Assembly (NCBI GenBank): GCA_018715585.1 | Contig: DVLH01000293.1 | Coordinates: forward strand, 1 to 10,485 | Direction: 5' to 3' | DNA length: 10,485 nt | Origin: Candidatus Aphodomonas merdavium | Lineage (GTDB): Bacteria; Bacillota; Clostridia; Christensenellales; Aristaeellaceae | In this document: positions 1 through 7,452 of the stretch, piece by piece | Layout: each line of letters begins with the position of its first letter | Numbering within the stretch: the first letter of the stretch is position 1 | Translations under genes and position numbers: made by a program | The notes under the pieces: model-generated | What the model was told of the DNA's origin: nothing | Databases searched by the model: none | Seen by the model: only the letters and a program-made list of their open reading frames with translations

Positions 1-1
1 T

Positions 2-427
2 GACTTTAAGAAATACGCCGACATCATCGTCAATTTGCAAATGAAGAACGATTTTTACTGGTTAATCAAGCATTTTGACGACCAGACGCTTGACTGTATC
101 CGCGACCGCTTTGACAAGCAGAGCGGTTCCGTATCTATGAACCGCTTTTTGCAGCTGCAAAACGAGGCGATACGGCTTGAGAATGCGGGCGTCCGCCCCG
201 ACGGCGAAGAAGGGCAGCGGTTTGCGCAGGCATATTGGGAAATGATTACCGCCTTTACGGGCGGGGAAAAAGGCATGCTGGAAAAGCTTGTCGAGCTTGG
301 AAAACGCAAGGGGCTGGACGAAAAATGGGCAGAAGGGCTGGCATGCGCCACTCGGTTTATCGAGCCTGCACTGGACGCTTATTTTTCGGCACAAGGAATC
401 AACCCATTCGATGGAGGGGAAAAATGA
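2..427 (+). CDS. MerR-family regulator, C-terminal TipAS-type ligand-binding part (5' truncated)
   Basis: The frame is open from the first bases of the window, so this is the last 141 residues of a longer protein whose start, and presumably its MerR helix-turn-helix, lie upstream and cannot be seen. What is visible is all-helical and resembles the TipAS antibiotic-recognition domain (PF07739): a long helix with the pattern RLENAGVRPDGEEGQ, then AYWEMITAFTGG, GMLEKLVEL and a closing helix ending near the stop. In that family the domain binds drug-like ligands and switches an N-terminal MerR DNA-binding domain that activates efflux or resistance genes. The stop codon overlaps the ATG of the ABC ATPase (ATGA at 424-427), so the two are translated together. 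I infer that the protein senses a toxic compound and controls the exporter behind it. An in-frame TTG at 35 could start a shorter protein, but nothing supports it. Family call fairly secure; MerR identity inferred. Confidence 0.72.
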   Translation, partial: DFKKYADIIVNLQMKNDFYWLIKHFDDQTLDCIRDRFDKQSGSVSMNRFLQLQNEAIRLENAGVRPDGEEGQRFAQAYWEMITAFTGGEKGMLEKLVELGKRKGLDEKWAEGLACATRFIEPALDAYFSAQGINPFDGGEK

Positions 428-1233
428 CGGGCGCTGTTGTGGTGAAAGGCTTGCAAAAACGCTATGGGAATCTGGCCGTGCTCAAAGGGCTAGATTTTTC
501 TGTAAACAAGGGCGAAATTTTTGCGCTGCTTGGCGTGAACGGAGCGGGGAAAACAACGGCGCTTGAATGCATGGAAGGCTTGCGCAAATACGACGGTGGC
601 ACCATCGAGTTGAACGGAAAAACAGGCATCCAACTGCAATCCGCATCACTGCCTGAACATCTCAAAGCAATAGAAGCTGTGCGGTTGTTTGCCAAATGGA
701 ACCGCATTGCGCCGGACAGAGAAATGCTCGGCACGCTTGGTATTGATGAAATTGCCAAAAAGCAGTACCGTCAGCTATCGACAGGGCAGAAGAGGCGGCT
801 GCATTTGGCGCTTGCGCTGACGCGTAATCCCGACATTCTTTTTCTCGACGAACCGACTGCCGGTCTCGATGTGGAGGGCAGGATTGCGCTCCACCGGCAA
901 ATTAGACGGTTAAAAGCGCAGGGAAAGACGGTTCTGCTAGCGAGCCATGATATGGCGGAAGTAGAAGAACTGTGCGACCGGATCGCTATTTTGACACAGG
1001 GAAAGATTGCGTTTATCGGTTCCGTTACCCAGCTCCATGAGAAGGTTGGCAAGCACTACAACATTATCATTCAAACAGAACGGGGAACGGATCAGTATGA
1101 GTCGGACTGCATAGAAAAGACGCTGCTTGCATTGTTGACGCAGTACCAAGAAAGCGGAATAACCATCCATGATATCCGAGTGGATCGCGGCACCTTGGAG
1201 CAGCATTTTATGCAAATTGCAAAGGGGGAGTGA
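424..1233 (+). CDS. ABC transporter ATP-binding protein (CcmA/DrrA-type, exporter)
   Basis: A 269-residue nucleotide-binding subunit that should hydrolyse ATP on the cytoplasmic face to drive the permease encoded next. All core motifs are present: Walker A GVNGAGKT at residues 37-44, Q-loop glutamine in GIQLQ at about 68-72, signature LSTGQ at 118-122, Walker B ILFLDEP at 138-144 with the catalytic Glu143, D-loop around 148-149 and the H-loop His175 in LLASHD. The length and the C-terminal extension after about residue 200 fit the CcmA/DrrA-type exporters that pair with ABC-2 permeases. The frame is open upstream to 235, but the start is placed at 424 because the SD-like GGAGGGG at 413-419 sits correctly before it and the conserved fold begins at residue 5. 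It overlaps the regulator gene by 4 bases. The substrate cannot be read from the sequence; drug or peptide export is inferred from the TipAS regulator. Confidence 0.93.
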   Translation: MTGAVVVKGLQKRYGNLAVLKGLDFSVNKGEIFALLGVNGAGKTTALECMEGLRKYDGGTIELNGKTGIQLQSASLPEHLKAIEAVRLFAKWNRIAPDREMLGTLGIDEIAKKQYRQLSTGQKRRLHLALALTRNPDILFLDEPTAGLDVEGRIALHRQIRRLKAQGKTVLLASHDMAEVEELCDRIAILTQGKIAFIGSVTQLHEKVGKHYNIIIQTERGTDQYESDCIEKTLLALLTQYQESGITIHDIRVDRGTLEQHFMQIAKGE

Positions 1234-1236
1234 AAC

Positions 1237-1950
1237 GTGGGCGCTTTCTTATATGGCCTGTTTTTACAGTGGAAATTGGATATTCGCAGCAAAACACTGC
1301 TCATCCCTTGCTACATCGTGCCGCTTTTGTTTTTCCTAATGATGGGTGGAATCTTTGCGTCGGTCATGCCACAGGCGCAAGATTCGCTGGTCCAATCCAT
1401 GACGGTGTTTGGCGTTACGATGGGATCGCTCATTGGCTTGCCGCCCTCGCTTGTTGAAATCTATGGCGGAAATATCAAAAGGGTTTACATTGCAAATGGG
1501 ATCCCCATGTCACTCGGCGTCGTTTTGACAAATCTATCCGCATTTATTCATCTGTTTGCGATGAGCGTCCTTCTCTTTTTTGCAGCACCGCTTATTTTTA
1601 GCGCCCAGATGCCGGGCGCTCCGGCCGCCCATTTTGCCGGCGTTGCCGTTTTGATTGCGGTATCGCTAGGCGTTGCAAGCGTTATCGGCTTGGCGATAAA
1701 GGATCAGGCCAAAACGCCGGTATTCTCGATTCTGGTTTTTCTGCCGTCCATCCTACTATCCGGAATCATGTTTCCGTCGGAGCTGCTTCCGAAGGCACTT
1801 GCGGCGCTTGGAAAGATGTTCCCTGCAACCTGGGGATATGTCCTCCTGAAAGAAAACGCTTTTCGGAGGGAAACGGTTTTTTCGCTTCTGGTGATCCTAG
1901 CTGTGGCGGTCTTCCTTTGCGCTGCTTTGCTGCGGAGGGGAAGGGAATAA
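1237..1950 (+). CDS. ABC-2 type exporter permease
   Basis: A 237-residue integral membrane protein, partner of the ATPase just upstream. Six hydrophobic segments are visible at about residues 21-43, 54-70, 92-121, 133-154, 161-181 and 213-232, which is the usual ABC-2 topology. The region at 175-199 (SGIMFPSELLPKAL, then LGKMFPATW) matches the conserved ABC-2 signature before the last helix. The start is a GTG at 1237, supported by the SD GGGGGAG at 1224-1230 with a 6-base spacer, and only 3 bases after the ATPase stop. The size is typical of half-transporter permeases in CcmA-type exporters, so a dimer is expected. The protein ends in a short basic tail (RRGRE). It is the last gene of this operon. 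Function as an efflux permease is solid at family level; the substrate is unknown. Confidence 0.88.
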   Translation: MGAFLYGLFLQWKLDIRSKTLLIPCYIVPLLFFLMMGGIFASVMPQAQDSLVQSMTVFGVTMGSLIGLPPSLVEIYGGNIKRVYIANGIPMSLGVVLTNLSAFIHLFAMSVLLFFAAPLIFSAQMPGAPAAHFAGVAVLIAVSLGVASVIGLAIKDQAKTPVFSILVFLPSILLSGIMFPSELLPKALAALGKMFPATWGYVLLKENAFRRETVFSLLVILAVAVFLCAALLRRGRE

Positions 1951-2014
1951 CAAACAAGACTAGCAGTGCCGGATATGGAAAACGGATGCCATTTTTAAAT
2001 CGTTGATCGTCGCT
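1951..2014. other. Short convergent intergenic gap, no clear terminator
   Basis: These 64 bases lie between the exporter operon (plus) and the DUF2207 gene (minus), which converge here. I looked for a hairpin followed by a T run on either strand and found none that is convincing. There is a TTTTTAAA stretch at about 1992-1999 and a direct CGGAT repeat, but no stem longer than about 4 bp next to it. Termination of both units may be weak, factor-dependent, or placed inside the opposing gene. Confidence 0.5.
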
Positions 2015-3649
2015 TCACCTCGTCCCACCGCCACCGCCGCCGCCGGAAAAACCGCCGCCACCGCCGCCAAAGCTTGCTCCACCCTTGCCGGAGGAGTAGG
2101 CCGTTTCGGCACGGTGCATCTCATTGTAAGTATAGTTGCGGTAGGAAATAGAGTAGAGAAAGTACGCTTCATACATGTGGTAGTCGCTGAGGGCAGAGGG
2201 ATAAAAGAGACGAATACGGCTGAGCGCCTTATCTTTAAGGCCCAGCAGCAAGGCGTAGGCGTAGCAATCTTCGATGGGAAGGGTAATCTGCTGCGCTTGC
2301 AGGTCGATTGTTTCATCAGTCAAAAGGCACTTGAGCCCGAGAAGTTGGCCAAGTTCTCGTTCGCCGCTTTGCGTCAGGCGGAGCCGCCATTTGCTTGTCT
2401 TTCCAAGGAAACAACCGTTTTCATCCAGCCAACGGTCTGCCTGCTGGGTAGCTTGGTTGAGGAACGCACGCAGGCGGTCAGAATGTTCATAAAAATATTT
2501 TTTTGTGGCAGATGCAGTTAGTACGCCGCTATCGGCCGCGCTTTCCAGGAGGGCATAAAATGCCGCTAACAACGTATCCCCCTGCGGTGGCGAAACAAGG
2601 CGCAATGTCATAAAGGCTTTGTCCTCCGGGGGATCATCCGCAGATTGATGTAGGCAACCGTTACGCAAAAGTCGCATTAATAAGGCTCCGATGAGCGCAC
2701 TTTCCTGACATTGACGGAAAAGTACGCCGAGCCGCCAGCTTACCTCCAAATGGCCTTCGTTTGGCAACGCCGTATATAATCCGCCATAACGGGCCAGTGC
2801 GGCCTTGAGCGTCTTTTCATGTGCAATTTTCCTCCACACTAGGAATACGGCCAACAGCACGACGCATGCAAGGAACCCAATGAGGAGGTAAAGATCTTGC
2901 CGGGAAAAGGAGGAGCCATCCGCATTTTCCATCGCATGTTTGCGCACCTGAGCAAAGGAGCCATCGACTTGCATTGCCGGAGAGAGTAAGCCGGGTTCTA
3001 GCTCTAGCATTACGATGACACTTTCGTTTTTTGTTACTGCTTCCTCACTCCAAGCAATGACCTCGCCATCTTGAAACTGAATTTGGCCCCTGAACCCGAA
3101 AGCCCAAATAGCACTGTTATCGCTACTGAGTGGCGTACCGTCCGCTAACACAATGCGGACGACGGCGTCCGTTGGCGCGGTGTCCATGCCAGGGTTGACG
3201 AACATAAAGTGCAACCCGTCCGCTTCGTCGTAGCTGCGGACGATATCGTGCACCGTGTAGGAGAATTGGTATGTATGGGAGCCGTAATGGGTGATCCCCC
3301 AGCAGAGCTCATAACCGTCCTCCGTGCGCAGAATGCCGCAGCGGGCTGCCTTTTCCTCGAAGCTCGCAGCTGTGTCCCAAGAATCAAGCGTTTCAAACGA
3401 TGTTTCGTCGCTTGTGACGCGAAAATCAGAGAGCGTGAGATATCCTGAATCGTCAATGGGGAGATAGCATTCCGTTCCTTCGGTAAAGTCGCCCTGCCAG
3501 GTTTGCTCAATCCTGGCGGAGCCATCTTTGTTGAGCGTGACGAGGATATCGATCAGCGATAAATGATTTTCCGCGAGCGAGGGCGCAGCAAACGCACACA
3601 AAACGGCGCACATAAACAAGAGTACCCATCGTTTGATGCTGGATTTCAT
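2015..3649 (-). CDS. DUF2207 domain membrane protein with Gly-rich C-terminal tail
   Basis: A 544-residue protein of the DUF2207 family (PF09972), whose molecular role is not established. It begins with a signal peptide (MKSSIKR, a hydrophobic core, likely cleavage after SLA at residue 26). An extracytoplasmic beta-rich domain follows to about residue 220, then one strong transmembrane helix at 252-273, then a mainly cytoplasmic region rich in charged helices. The last 24 residues are almost all Gly with Ser and Phe, a tail frequently seen in this family. Many relatives carry further membrane helices in the C-terminal half; here only weakly hydrophobic stretches are seen near 458-472 and 490-503, so this may be a one-helix variant. 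SD AAAGGA (3661-3666) lies 11 bases before the ATG. The gene sits behind the terminator of the rhamnosidase operon, so it should have its own promoter; I see no clear one. No functional link with either neighbour is evident. Confidence 0.82.
   Translation of the reverse strand: MKSSIKRWVLLFMCAVLCAFAAPSLAENHLSLIDILVTLNKDGSARIEQTWQGDFTEGTECYLPIDDSGYLTLSDFRVTSDETSFETLDSWDTAASFEEKAARCGILRTEDGYELCWGITHYGSHTYQFSYTVHDIVRSYDEADGLHFMFVNPGMDTAPTDAVVRIVLADGTPLSSDNSAIWAFGFRGQIQFQDGEVIAWSEEAVTKNESVIVMLELEPGLLSPAMQVDGSFAQVRKHAMENADGSSFSRQDLYLLIGFLACVVLLAVFLVWRKIAHEKTLKAALARYGGLYTALPNEGHLEVSWRLGVLFRQCQESALIGALLMRLLRNGCLHQSADDPPEDKAFMTLRLVSPPQGDTLLAAFYALLESAADSGVLTASATKKYFYEHSDRLRAFLNQATQQADRWLDENGCFLGKTSKWRLRLTQSGERELGQLLGLKCLLTDETIDLQAQQITLPIEDCYAYALLLGLKDKALSRIRLFYPSALSDYHMYEAYFLYSISYRNYTYNEMHRAETAYSSGKGGASFGGGGGGFSGGGGGGGTR
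2018..2092 (-). repeat. Low-complexity GGN-codon tract encoding the poly-Gly tail
   Basis: On the plus strand this reads as repeated CCGCC/ACCGCC units; on the minus strand it is runs of GGC/GGT/GGA glycine codons, broken by Phe-Ser and Ser-Phe pairs. It is coding, in frame, and matches the Gly-rich tail expected of the DUF2207 family, so it is not a CRISPR or a mobile-element repeat. Such a tract is prone to slippage, so the number of glycines may vary between strains. Confidence 0.8.
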
Positions 3650-3703
3650 TGTGTTTGTGTTCCTTTCTGTAAGGAAGCTTGTTGTTTCTGACGGCCGGAA
3701 GGG

Positions 3704-3753
3704 AAAAAGCGGCGCAGAGAATCGATTGCTACAAAAAACAATTCTCTGCGCCG
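3704..3753 (-). terminator. Rho-independent terminator of the rhamnosidase operon
   Basis: A perfect 13-bp inverted repeat, CGGCGCAGAGAAT at 3710-3722 and ATTCTCTGCGCCG at 3741-3753, encloses an 18-base loop. On the minus strand the stem is followed after one base by five T residues (the A run at 3704-3708). It lies 24 bases after the stop of the GH78 gene, in the right orientation to end the transcript that runs from the solute-binding protein gene, and it insulates the DUF2207 gene downstream. The loop itself holds a T6 run on the minus strand. Confidence 0.88.
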
Positions 3754-3777
3754 AAGAAAAATTCCTTGCTGAAGCGT

Positions 3778-6426
3778 TTAGAATTTGGGCACTTCCGGAT
3801 AAATTACACGCTTGGAGATGGTCTCAAACGTCGGCTCGTATTCGTAAATCCATACGCCGCTGCCGCGCGTGAGCGTGCCGCCCGTGACAGGCGCGCCGTT
3901 TTCCAGTACCCCGTTTTGCGGGCAATCGGGCAGGATGATCTCCGCCTGCGTGTTGAACGGGATCTCGATCTCGATGCGGATGCGCTTGCCTTCCAGCCGC
4001 CAACCGCTGCGGAGCAGGCCGTATTGCGTGCGGATGGAGCCTTCAGCATGTGCGAGCATGTCGTTTGGCATGGGGCGGATGCAGGAACGGTGGAAACCAG
4101 GCCCATCCTGCGTAGGATTGATGCCGGCGACATAGCGGTAGAGCCATTCGCAGATAGCGCCAAACGCATAATGGTTGAGGCTATTCATGGAAACGGGACC
4201 AAAAGTGCCGTCCTCCCGGACGGAGTTCCAGCGCTCCCAGATGGTGGTTGCGCCCATTTCAACCTCATAAAGCCAGCTGGGACACCCCGTTTGAAGCAGC
4301 AGCGTGTATGCGTATTCGTTCAGGCCGCATTCAGAGAGGGCAGGGCAGAGATATGGCGTACCCAAGAAACCGCACGTCAGGTGCAGCTTGTCCTCGCGGA
4401 TGCGCTCTGCCAGATGCTCTGCGGCTACGGGGCGCTGCGCCTGTGTTAGCATGTGCATATACAGTGCGATGACATAAGCCGTTTGCGTTTCGCCAACGAC
4501 GAGCCCTGCCGGGGAAACATATTGCTGCCGGAAGGCTTCGCGGATGTTCTCGGCGAGCGCGGCATATTCCTTTGCATCCTCCTGCTTGCCCAGCACGGCG
4601 GCCGCTTTGGAAACCACCTCAGAGGAAAGCGCATAGTATGCCGTCGCCAGCAGCCCCGTTGGCGTCAAACCGAAGAGGTTGTCCGGGTCGCGGGTGTCCT
4701 GCGCAACCCAGTCGCCAATATGGAAGCCACCGTAAAGGTTTTTCCCTTCTGTATCCTGTGCGCGCATGTATTCCACCCAGCTGCGCATGCTTTCATACTG
4801 CGCTTCCAGCAGGGCGTGGTCGCCGTAATAGAGGTAGAGATACCAGGGCATCAGCGTGGCCGCGTCGCCCCAGCCGGTGGTGGGCATTTCCCACAGGCCC
4901 GTGCCGCGCAGGATAAAGGGGACGACAACAGGTACGTATCCTTCGCGCTTTTGCTCTACGGCGAGGTCGTAGAGGTATTTGCGGTAGAATGCATCGCAAT
5001 CCGTGTTCATTACGGCTGTGGGACAGAATACTTGTGCGTCACCCGTCCAACCCATGCGCTCGTCGCGCTGCGGACAGTCGGTTGGCGTATCGACGAAGTT
5101 GGAGCGCTGGCCCCATAGCGCGTTGAGGAACAGGCGGTTTACACGTTCGTCCGAACAAGTAAAATTGCCTGTGCGTTCCATTGCAGAATGCAAAATTACC
5201 TGTGAAAAATCAGCAGGATCCAGTTCCCTCAGGCCACTAACCCGGCAATAGCGGAAACCAAAGAACGTAAAGAATGGTTCGTAGGTTCTTTCGCTGCCAT
5301 CGCAGATGTAGCGCATTTCCGCCAGCGCGGTACGCATGTTGTCGCGATAAAAGTTGCCTTCGTTGTCAAGTGCTTCGCCAAATTGTAGCAGGATTTCTGT
5401 CCCGGCAGGCGCATGTGCACGCAGGCGAACAAATCCGGCAGCATTCTGGCCAAAGTCCAGCACATGCTCCCCTTTAGGCGTAATGATATACTCGCCAACG
5501 GGTCTGCTTTCATGCGCAAGCACGGGGACGCTGAGGCGAGCATGCAGCAGGCTCTTGTCCAGAGGGATGAAGCATGCGTGATCCCAAGTCGAGATATCCG
5601 TTTCGGGCAAGCACCAGGCGGGGTCAAATGCGCGCGCATCAAATACTTCGCCGTCGTAGATTTCAGCGCGAAGCAGCGGGCTCCGCGTTGCTTTCCAGTG
5701 TTCGTCCGTGACAAACGTTTGTTTCGTTCCGTCTTCGTATTCGATTTCAATCTGTGCGATCAACGCCAGGCGGTCGCCGTAAATCTTGTCGCGATAGCCG
5801 ACGCTGGGCCAGTTAACCCGTCCTTTGTAATAGCCGTTGCCAAGCCAGGCGCCCACGGCGTTTTTGCCGGACCGCAATAACGGGGTAATATCGTAGGTTT
5901 GATATTGCAGCCAGCTGTCATAGGCGTTAAAATTGGGCGTGAGATATTCATTGCCAACCTTTTCTCCGTTGACGAAAAGGACATAAAGCCCTACGCCGCA
6001 TGCATAAGCGCGTGCGGCTTTTATTGGTTTCTCAACGGTGAAATCGCCGCGCAACTGTGGAAATTCTTTTTCCCAGCCAATCCAATTTGCAGCCCAGGGC
6101 TCCTTCCCGCGTGCGGTTTCAAAATAGGCCGTTTCGCTCCATGGGGACTCCGTGCCGGTTTCATCCCAGACTTTTACGCGCCAGAAATAGCGCGTACATG
6201 GGGCAAGCGCAAAATCCAGGCGGACGCCGACGCTCTGGTCGGAATCCGTTTTTCCGCTGTCGAACAGCACATGAGAAAAATCCTCTGAGGTGGCGAGCTC
6301 GAGGTGGTAGGCGCTTTGGCGCTTGTTCCTGCCTGCCACAGTGACGGTCCAGCTCAGCTGTGGACGGTCAAAATCAAAACCGATAGGGTTTTCCATGTAG
6401 TCGCAACGAAGACGGGAAACGTTCAT
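3778..6426 (-). CDS. Alpha-L-rhamnosidase, glycoside hydrolase family 78
   Basis: An 882-residue enzyme expected to cleave terminal alpha-L-rhamnose from glycosides by inversion. The GH78 order is visible: an N-terminal fibronectin-like domain (about 1-105), a carbohydrate-binding-like beta domain (about 130-300), a beta domain (about 305-410, with HVLDFGQNAAGFV), the catalytic (alpha/alpha)6 barrel (about 415-765) and a C-terminal beta domain. The hallmark DTPTDCPQRDERMGWTGD spans 446-463, and Glu456 in DER is the probable general acid. GATTIWERW at 725-733 holds Glu731, the probable general base. These catalytic roles come from family knowledge, not from an alignment run here. There is no signal peptide, so the enzyme should be cytoplasmic and act on imported substrate, which fits the importer upstream. 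The start follows an SD (AAAGGAAG, about 6435-6442) in an 18-base gap after the URO-D gene. It is the last gene of the operon, followed by the terminator. The aglycone is unknown. Confidence 0.93.
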   Translation of the reverse strand: MNVSRLRCDYMENPIGFDFDRPQLSWTVTVAGRNKRQSAYHLELATSEDFSHVLFDSGKTDSDQSVGVRLDFALAPCTRYFWRVKVWDETGTESPWSETAYFETARGKEPWAANWIGWEKEFPQLRGDFTVEKPIKAARAYACGVGLYVLFVNGEKVGNEYLTPNFNAYDSWLQYQTYDITPLLRSGKNAVGAWLGNGYYKGRVNWPSVGYRDKIYGDRLALIAQIEIEYEDGTKQTFVTDEHWKATRSPLLRAEIYDGEVFDARAFDPAWCLPETDISTWDHACFIPLDKSLLHARLSVPVLAHESRPVGEYIITPKGEHVLDFGQNAAGFVRLRAHAPAGTEILLQFGEALDNEGNFYRDNMRTALAEMRYICDGSERTYEPFFTFFGFRYCRVSGLRELDPADFSQVILHSAMERTGNFTCSDERVNRLFLNALWGQRSNFVDTPTDCPQRDERMGWTGDAQVFCPTAVMNTDCDAFYRKYLYDLAVEQKREGYVPVVVPFILRGTGLWEMPTTGWGDAATLMPWYLYLYYGDHALLEAQYESMRSWVEYMRAQDTEGKNLYGGFHIGDWVAQDTRDPDNLFGLTPTGLLATAYYALSSEVVSKAAAVLGKQEDAKEYAALAENIREAFRQQYVSPAGLVVGETQTAYVIALYMHMLTQAQRPVAAEHLAERIREDKLHLTCGFLGTPYLCPALSECGLNEYAYTLLLQTGCPSWLYEVEMGATTIWERWNSVREDGTFGPVSMNSLNHYAFGAICEWLYRYVAGINPTQDGPGFHRSCIRPMPNDMLAHAEGSIRTQYGLLRSGWRLEGKRIRIEIEIPFNTQAEIILPDCPQNGVLENGAPVTGGTLTRGSGVWIYEYEPTFETISKRVIYPEVPKF

Positions 6427-6444
6427 GTTTTTTGCTTCCTTTCG

Positions 6445-7452
6445 TCATTGATAAGCCTTTTGCGCGTATTCGTGCAGGAGAGCAACATACTGCTTGTATT
6501 GCTCCAACGTGACGCTCGGCGGCGTTTGATGATCTACCGAGGGGATAAAACCACCGAGGCGCATGGTGGGCAGCAAGCGTTCAAATTCTTCGCGCATGGC
6601 CACTTCTCCTTTCGGCATGCACATTTTGTCAAAATGGCCGATGAAAAGGAAGTTCGGATACTGTGCGCGCAGCGCGGCGATATCTACGCCCGCCTGCCGT
6701 TCCAGCGGCAGCACGCCTTCGATTCCCGCACGGAGAAACCAGGGAACCGCCTTGGTGATGTCGCCGTCCGAGTCAATCAGCACGCGGATCCCTTTGCTTT
6801 GAAATGAAGGAACCATGCGGCGATAACTCGGCAGCAAGAACGCGTCGAACATTTCCTCGGAGATCATCGGTCCCAAGTTGTAGCTCATATCCTCGGCAAG
6901 GGTGAGAAAATCCGGGGTGAGCGTCTTGCAGACGTGTTCGAGTGCGCGCAGGTTAAAATCGCAAAGGTCACGGTTCATCCGCTCCATCAGTTCCGGCTCG
7001 TCGTAAAAGGCATATAAGTGCGGCTCAATGCCAAAGAGCTTGCGCGGCCACCAGAAGGGCCCCTCCAGCGTGATCCAAACGATTGCGTCTCCTGCCTGTT
7101 GCAGTTTTGCGGCATAACGAAGCCGCTCCTCATCGATGGGAATGGGGTCCGGGTAGAGCGTGGGCAGGATGGCCTCATATTCCTCTAGCGACGAGACGAT
7201 GGGTGCGCCGTGCGTTGCCGGAGACGGCGTTTGCGCAGTGCGCGGCGAAATCCAAAACTGCATTTGCAGATCCAGCCCAAGCTGCCGCTGCAGCGCTTCG
7301 TCCGGCGTCAAAGGCGGCTGCGGCGCGATGACAAGCCCTTGCTTCGCCCATGCATCGAGCGTCTGGTCCCACCAGACGGCCCACTCGAGCATGGGAAGCC
7401 TGTCGGCCTTTTGAAAGCTGAAACAGCGCCTGAAGCGCTCCCGCGCGGTCAT
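6445..7452 (-). CDS. URO-D superfamily protein (uroporphyrinogen decarboxylase-like), function unknown
   Basis: A 335-residue protein with the TIM-barrel pattern of the URO-D superfamily (PF01208), which contains heme-pathway HemE and the zinc-dependent corrinoid methyltransferases MtaA/MtbA. Visible blocks are LTLAEDMSYNLGPMISEEMF (184-202), VLIDSDGD (224-231), GVLPLERQAGVD (246-257), IGHFDK (271-276) and GGFIPSVDHQTPP (300-312). The N-terminal Arg-rich RQAGRY motif of true HemE is absent; the equivalent region reads LPMLEWAVWW. Together with the sugar-operon setting this argues against heme synthesis. His273, Cys278 and the Asp307-His308 pair are possible metal or substrate ligands, but the clear MtaA-type zinc site is not evident. 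It overlaps permease 2 by ATGA and has only a weak SD (GGAG), so translational coupling is likely. Candidate roles are methyl-group transfer from, or decarboxylation of, the imported compound; both are guesses. No signal peptide; cytoplasmic. Confidence 0.82.
   Translation of the reverse strand: MTARERFRRCFSFQKADRLPMLEWAVWWDQTLDAWAKQGLVIAPQPPLTPDEALQRQLGLDLQMQFWISPRTAQTPSPATHGAPIVSSLEEYEAILPTLYPDPIPIDEERLRYAAKLQQAGDAIVWITLEGPFWWPRKLFGIEPHLYAFYDEPELMERMNRDLCDFNLRALEHVCKTLTPDFLTLAEDMSYNLGPMISEEMFDAFLLPSYRRMVPSFQSKGIRVLIDSDGDITKAVPWFLRAGIEGVLPLERQAGVDIAALRAQYPNFLFIGHFDKMCMPKGEVAMREEFERLLPTMRLGGFIPSVDHQTPPSVTLEQYKQYVALLHEYAQKAYQ

Noticed and set aside
235..423. Upstream extension of the ABC ATPase frame to an ATG at 235
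   Set aside because: It would overlap the regulator gene by almost 200 bases, its residues do not resemble any ABC N-terminus, and the ATG at 424 has a well-placed SD.
1951..2014. Possible terminator between the convergent genes
   Set aside because: A T5 run is present, but the best stem beside it is only about 4 bp on either strand.
2018..2092. Repeated CCGCC units as a possible CRISPR or mobile-element repeat
   Set aside because: The units are 3-6 bases long without spacers and are in frame as Gly codons of a Gly-rich tail known in the DUF2207 family.
2003..2521. Plus-strand open frame of 172 codons
   Set aside because: It is antisense to the C-terminal half of the DUF2207 gene; its Ala-rich start is only the complement of the Gly-codon tract.
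3650..3703. Possible sigma-70 promoter for the DUF2207 gene (TACAGA with CCGTCA upstream)
   Set aside because: Both hexamers match the consensus poorly, and the -10 candidate almost touches the SD, leaving too little room for a leader.
3679..4449. Plus-strand open frame of 256 codons
   Set aside because: It begins before the terminator and runs antisense through the conserved C-terminal region of the GH78 gene. It has no SD and no recognisable protein pattern.
4453..5118. Plus-strand open frame of 221 codons
   Set aside because: It is antisense to the catalytic barrel of the rhamnosidase, whose codons explain its openness. Its protein is rich in Arg, Ala and Val, as expected of a shadow frame.
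5229..5750. Minus-strand open frame of 173 codons
   Set aside because: It is an alternative frame on the same strand as GH78, entirely inside it, with no start signal or family resemblance.
6445..7452. Annotation of this gene as hemE
   Set aside because: The N-terminal Arg motif of HemE is missing, no other heme gene is near, and the operon is for carbohydrate uptake.
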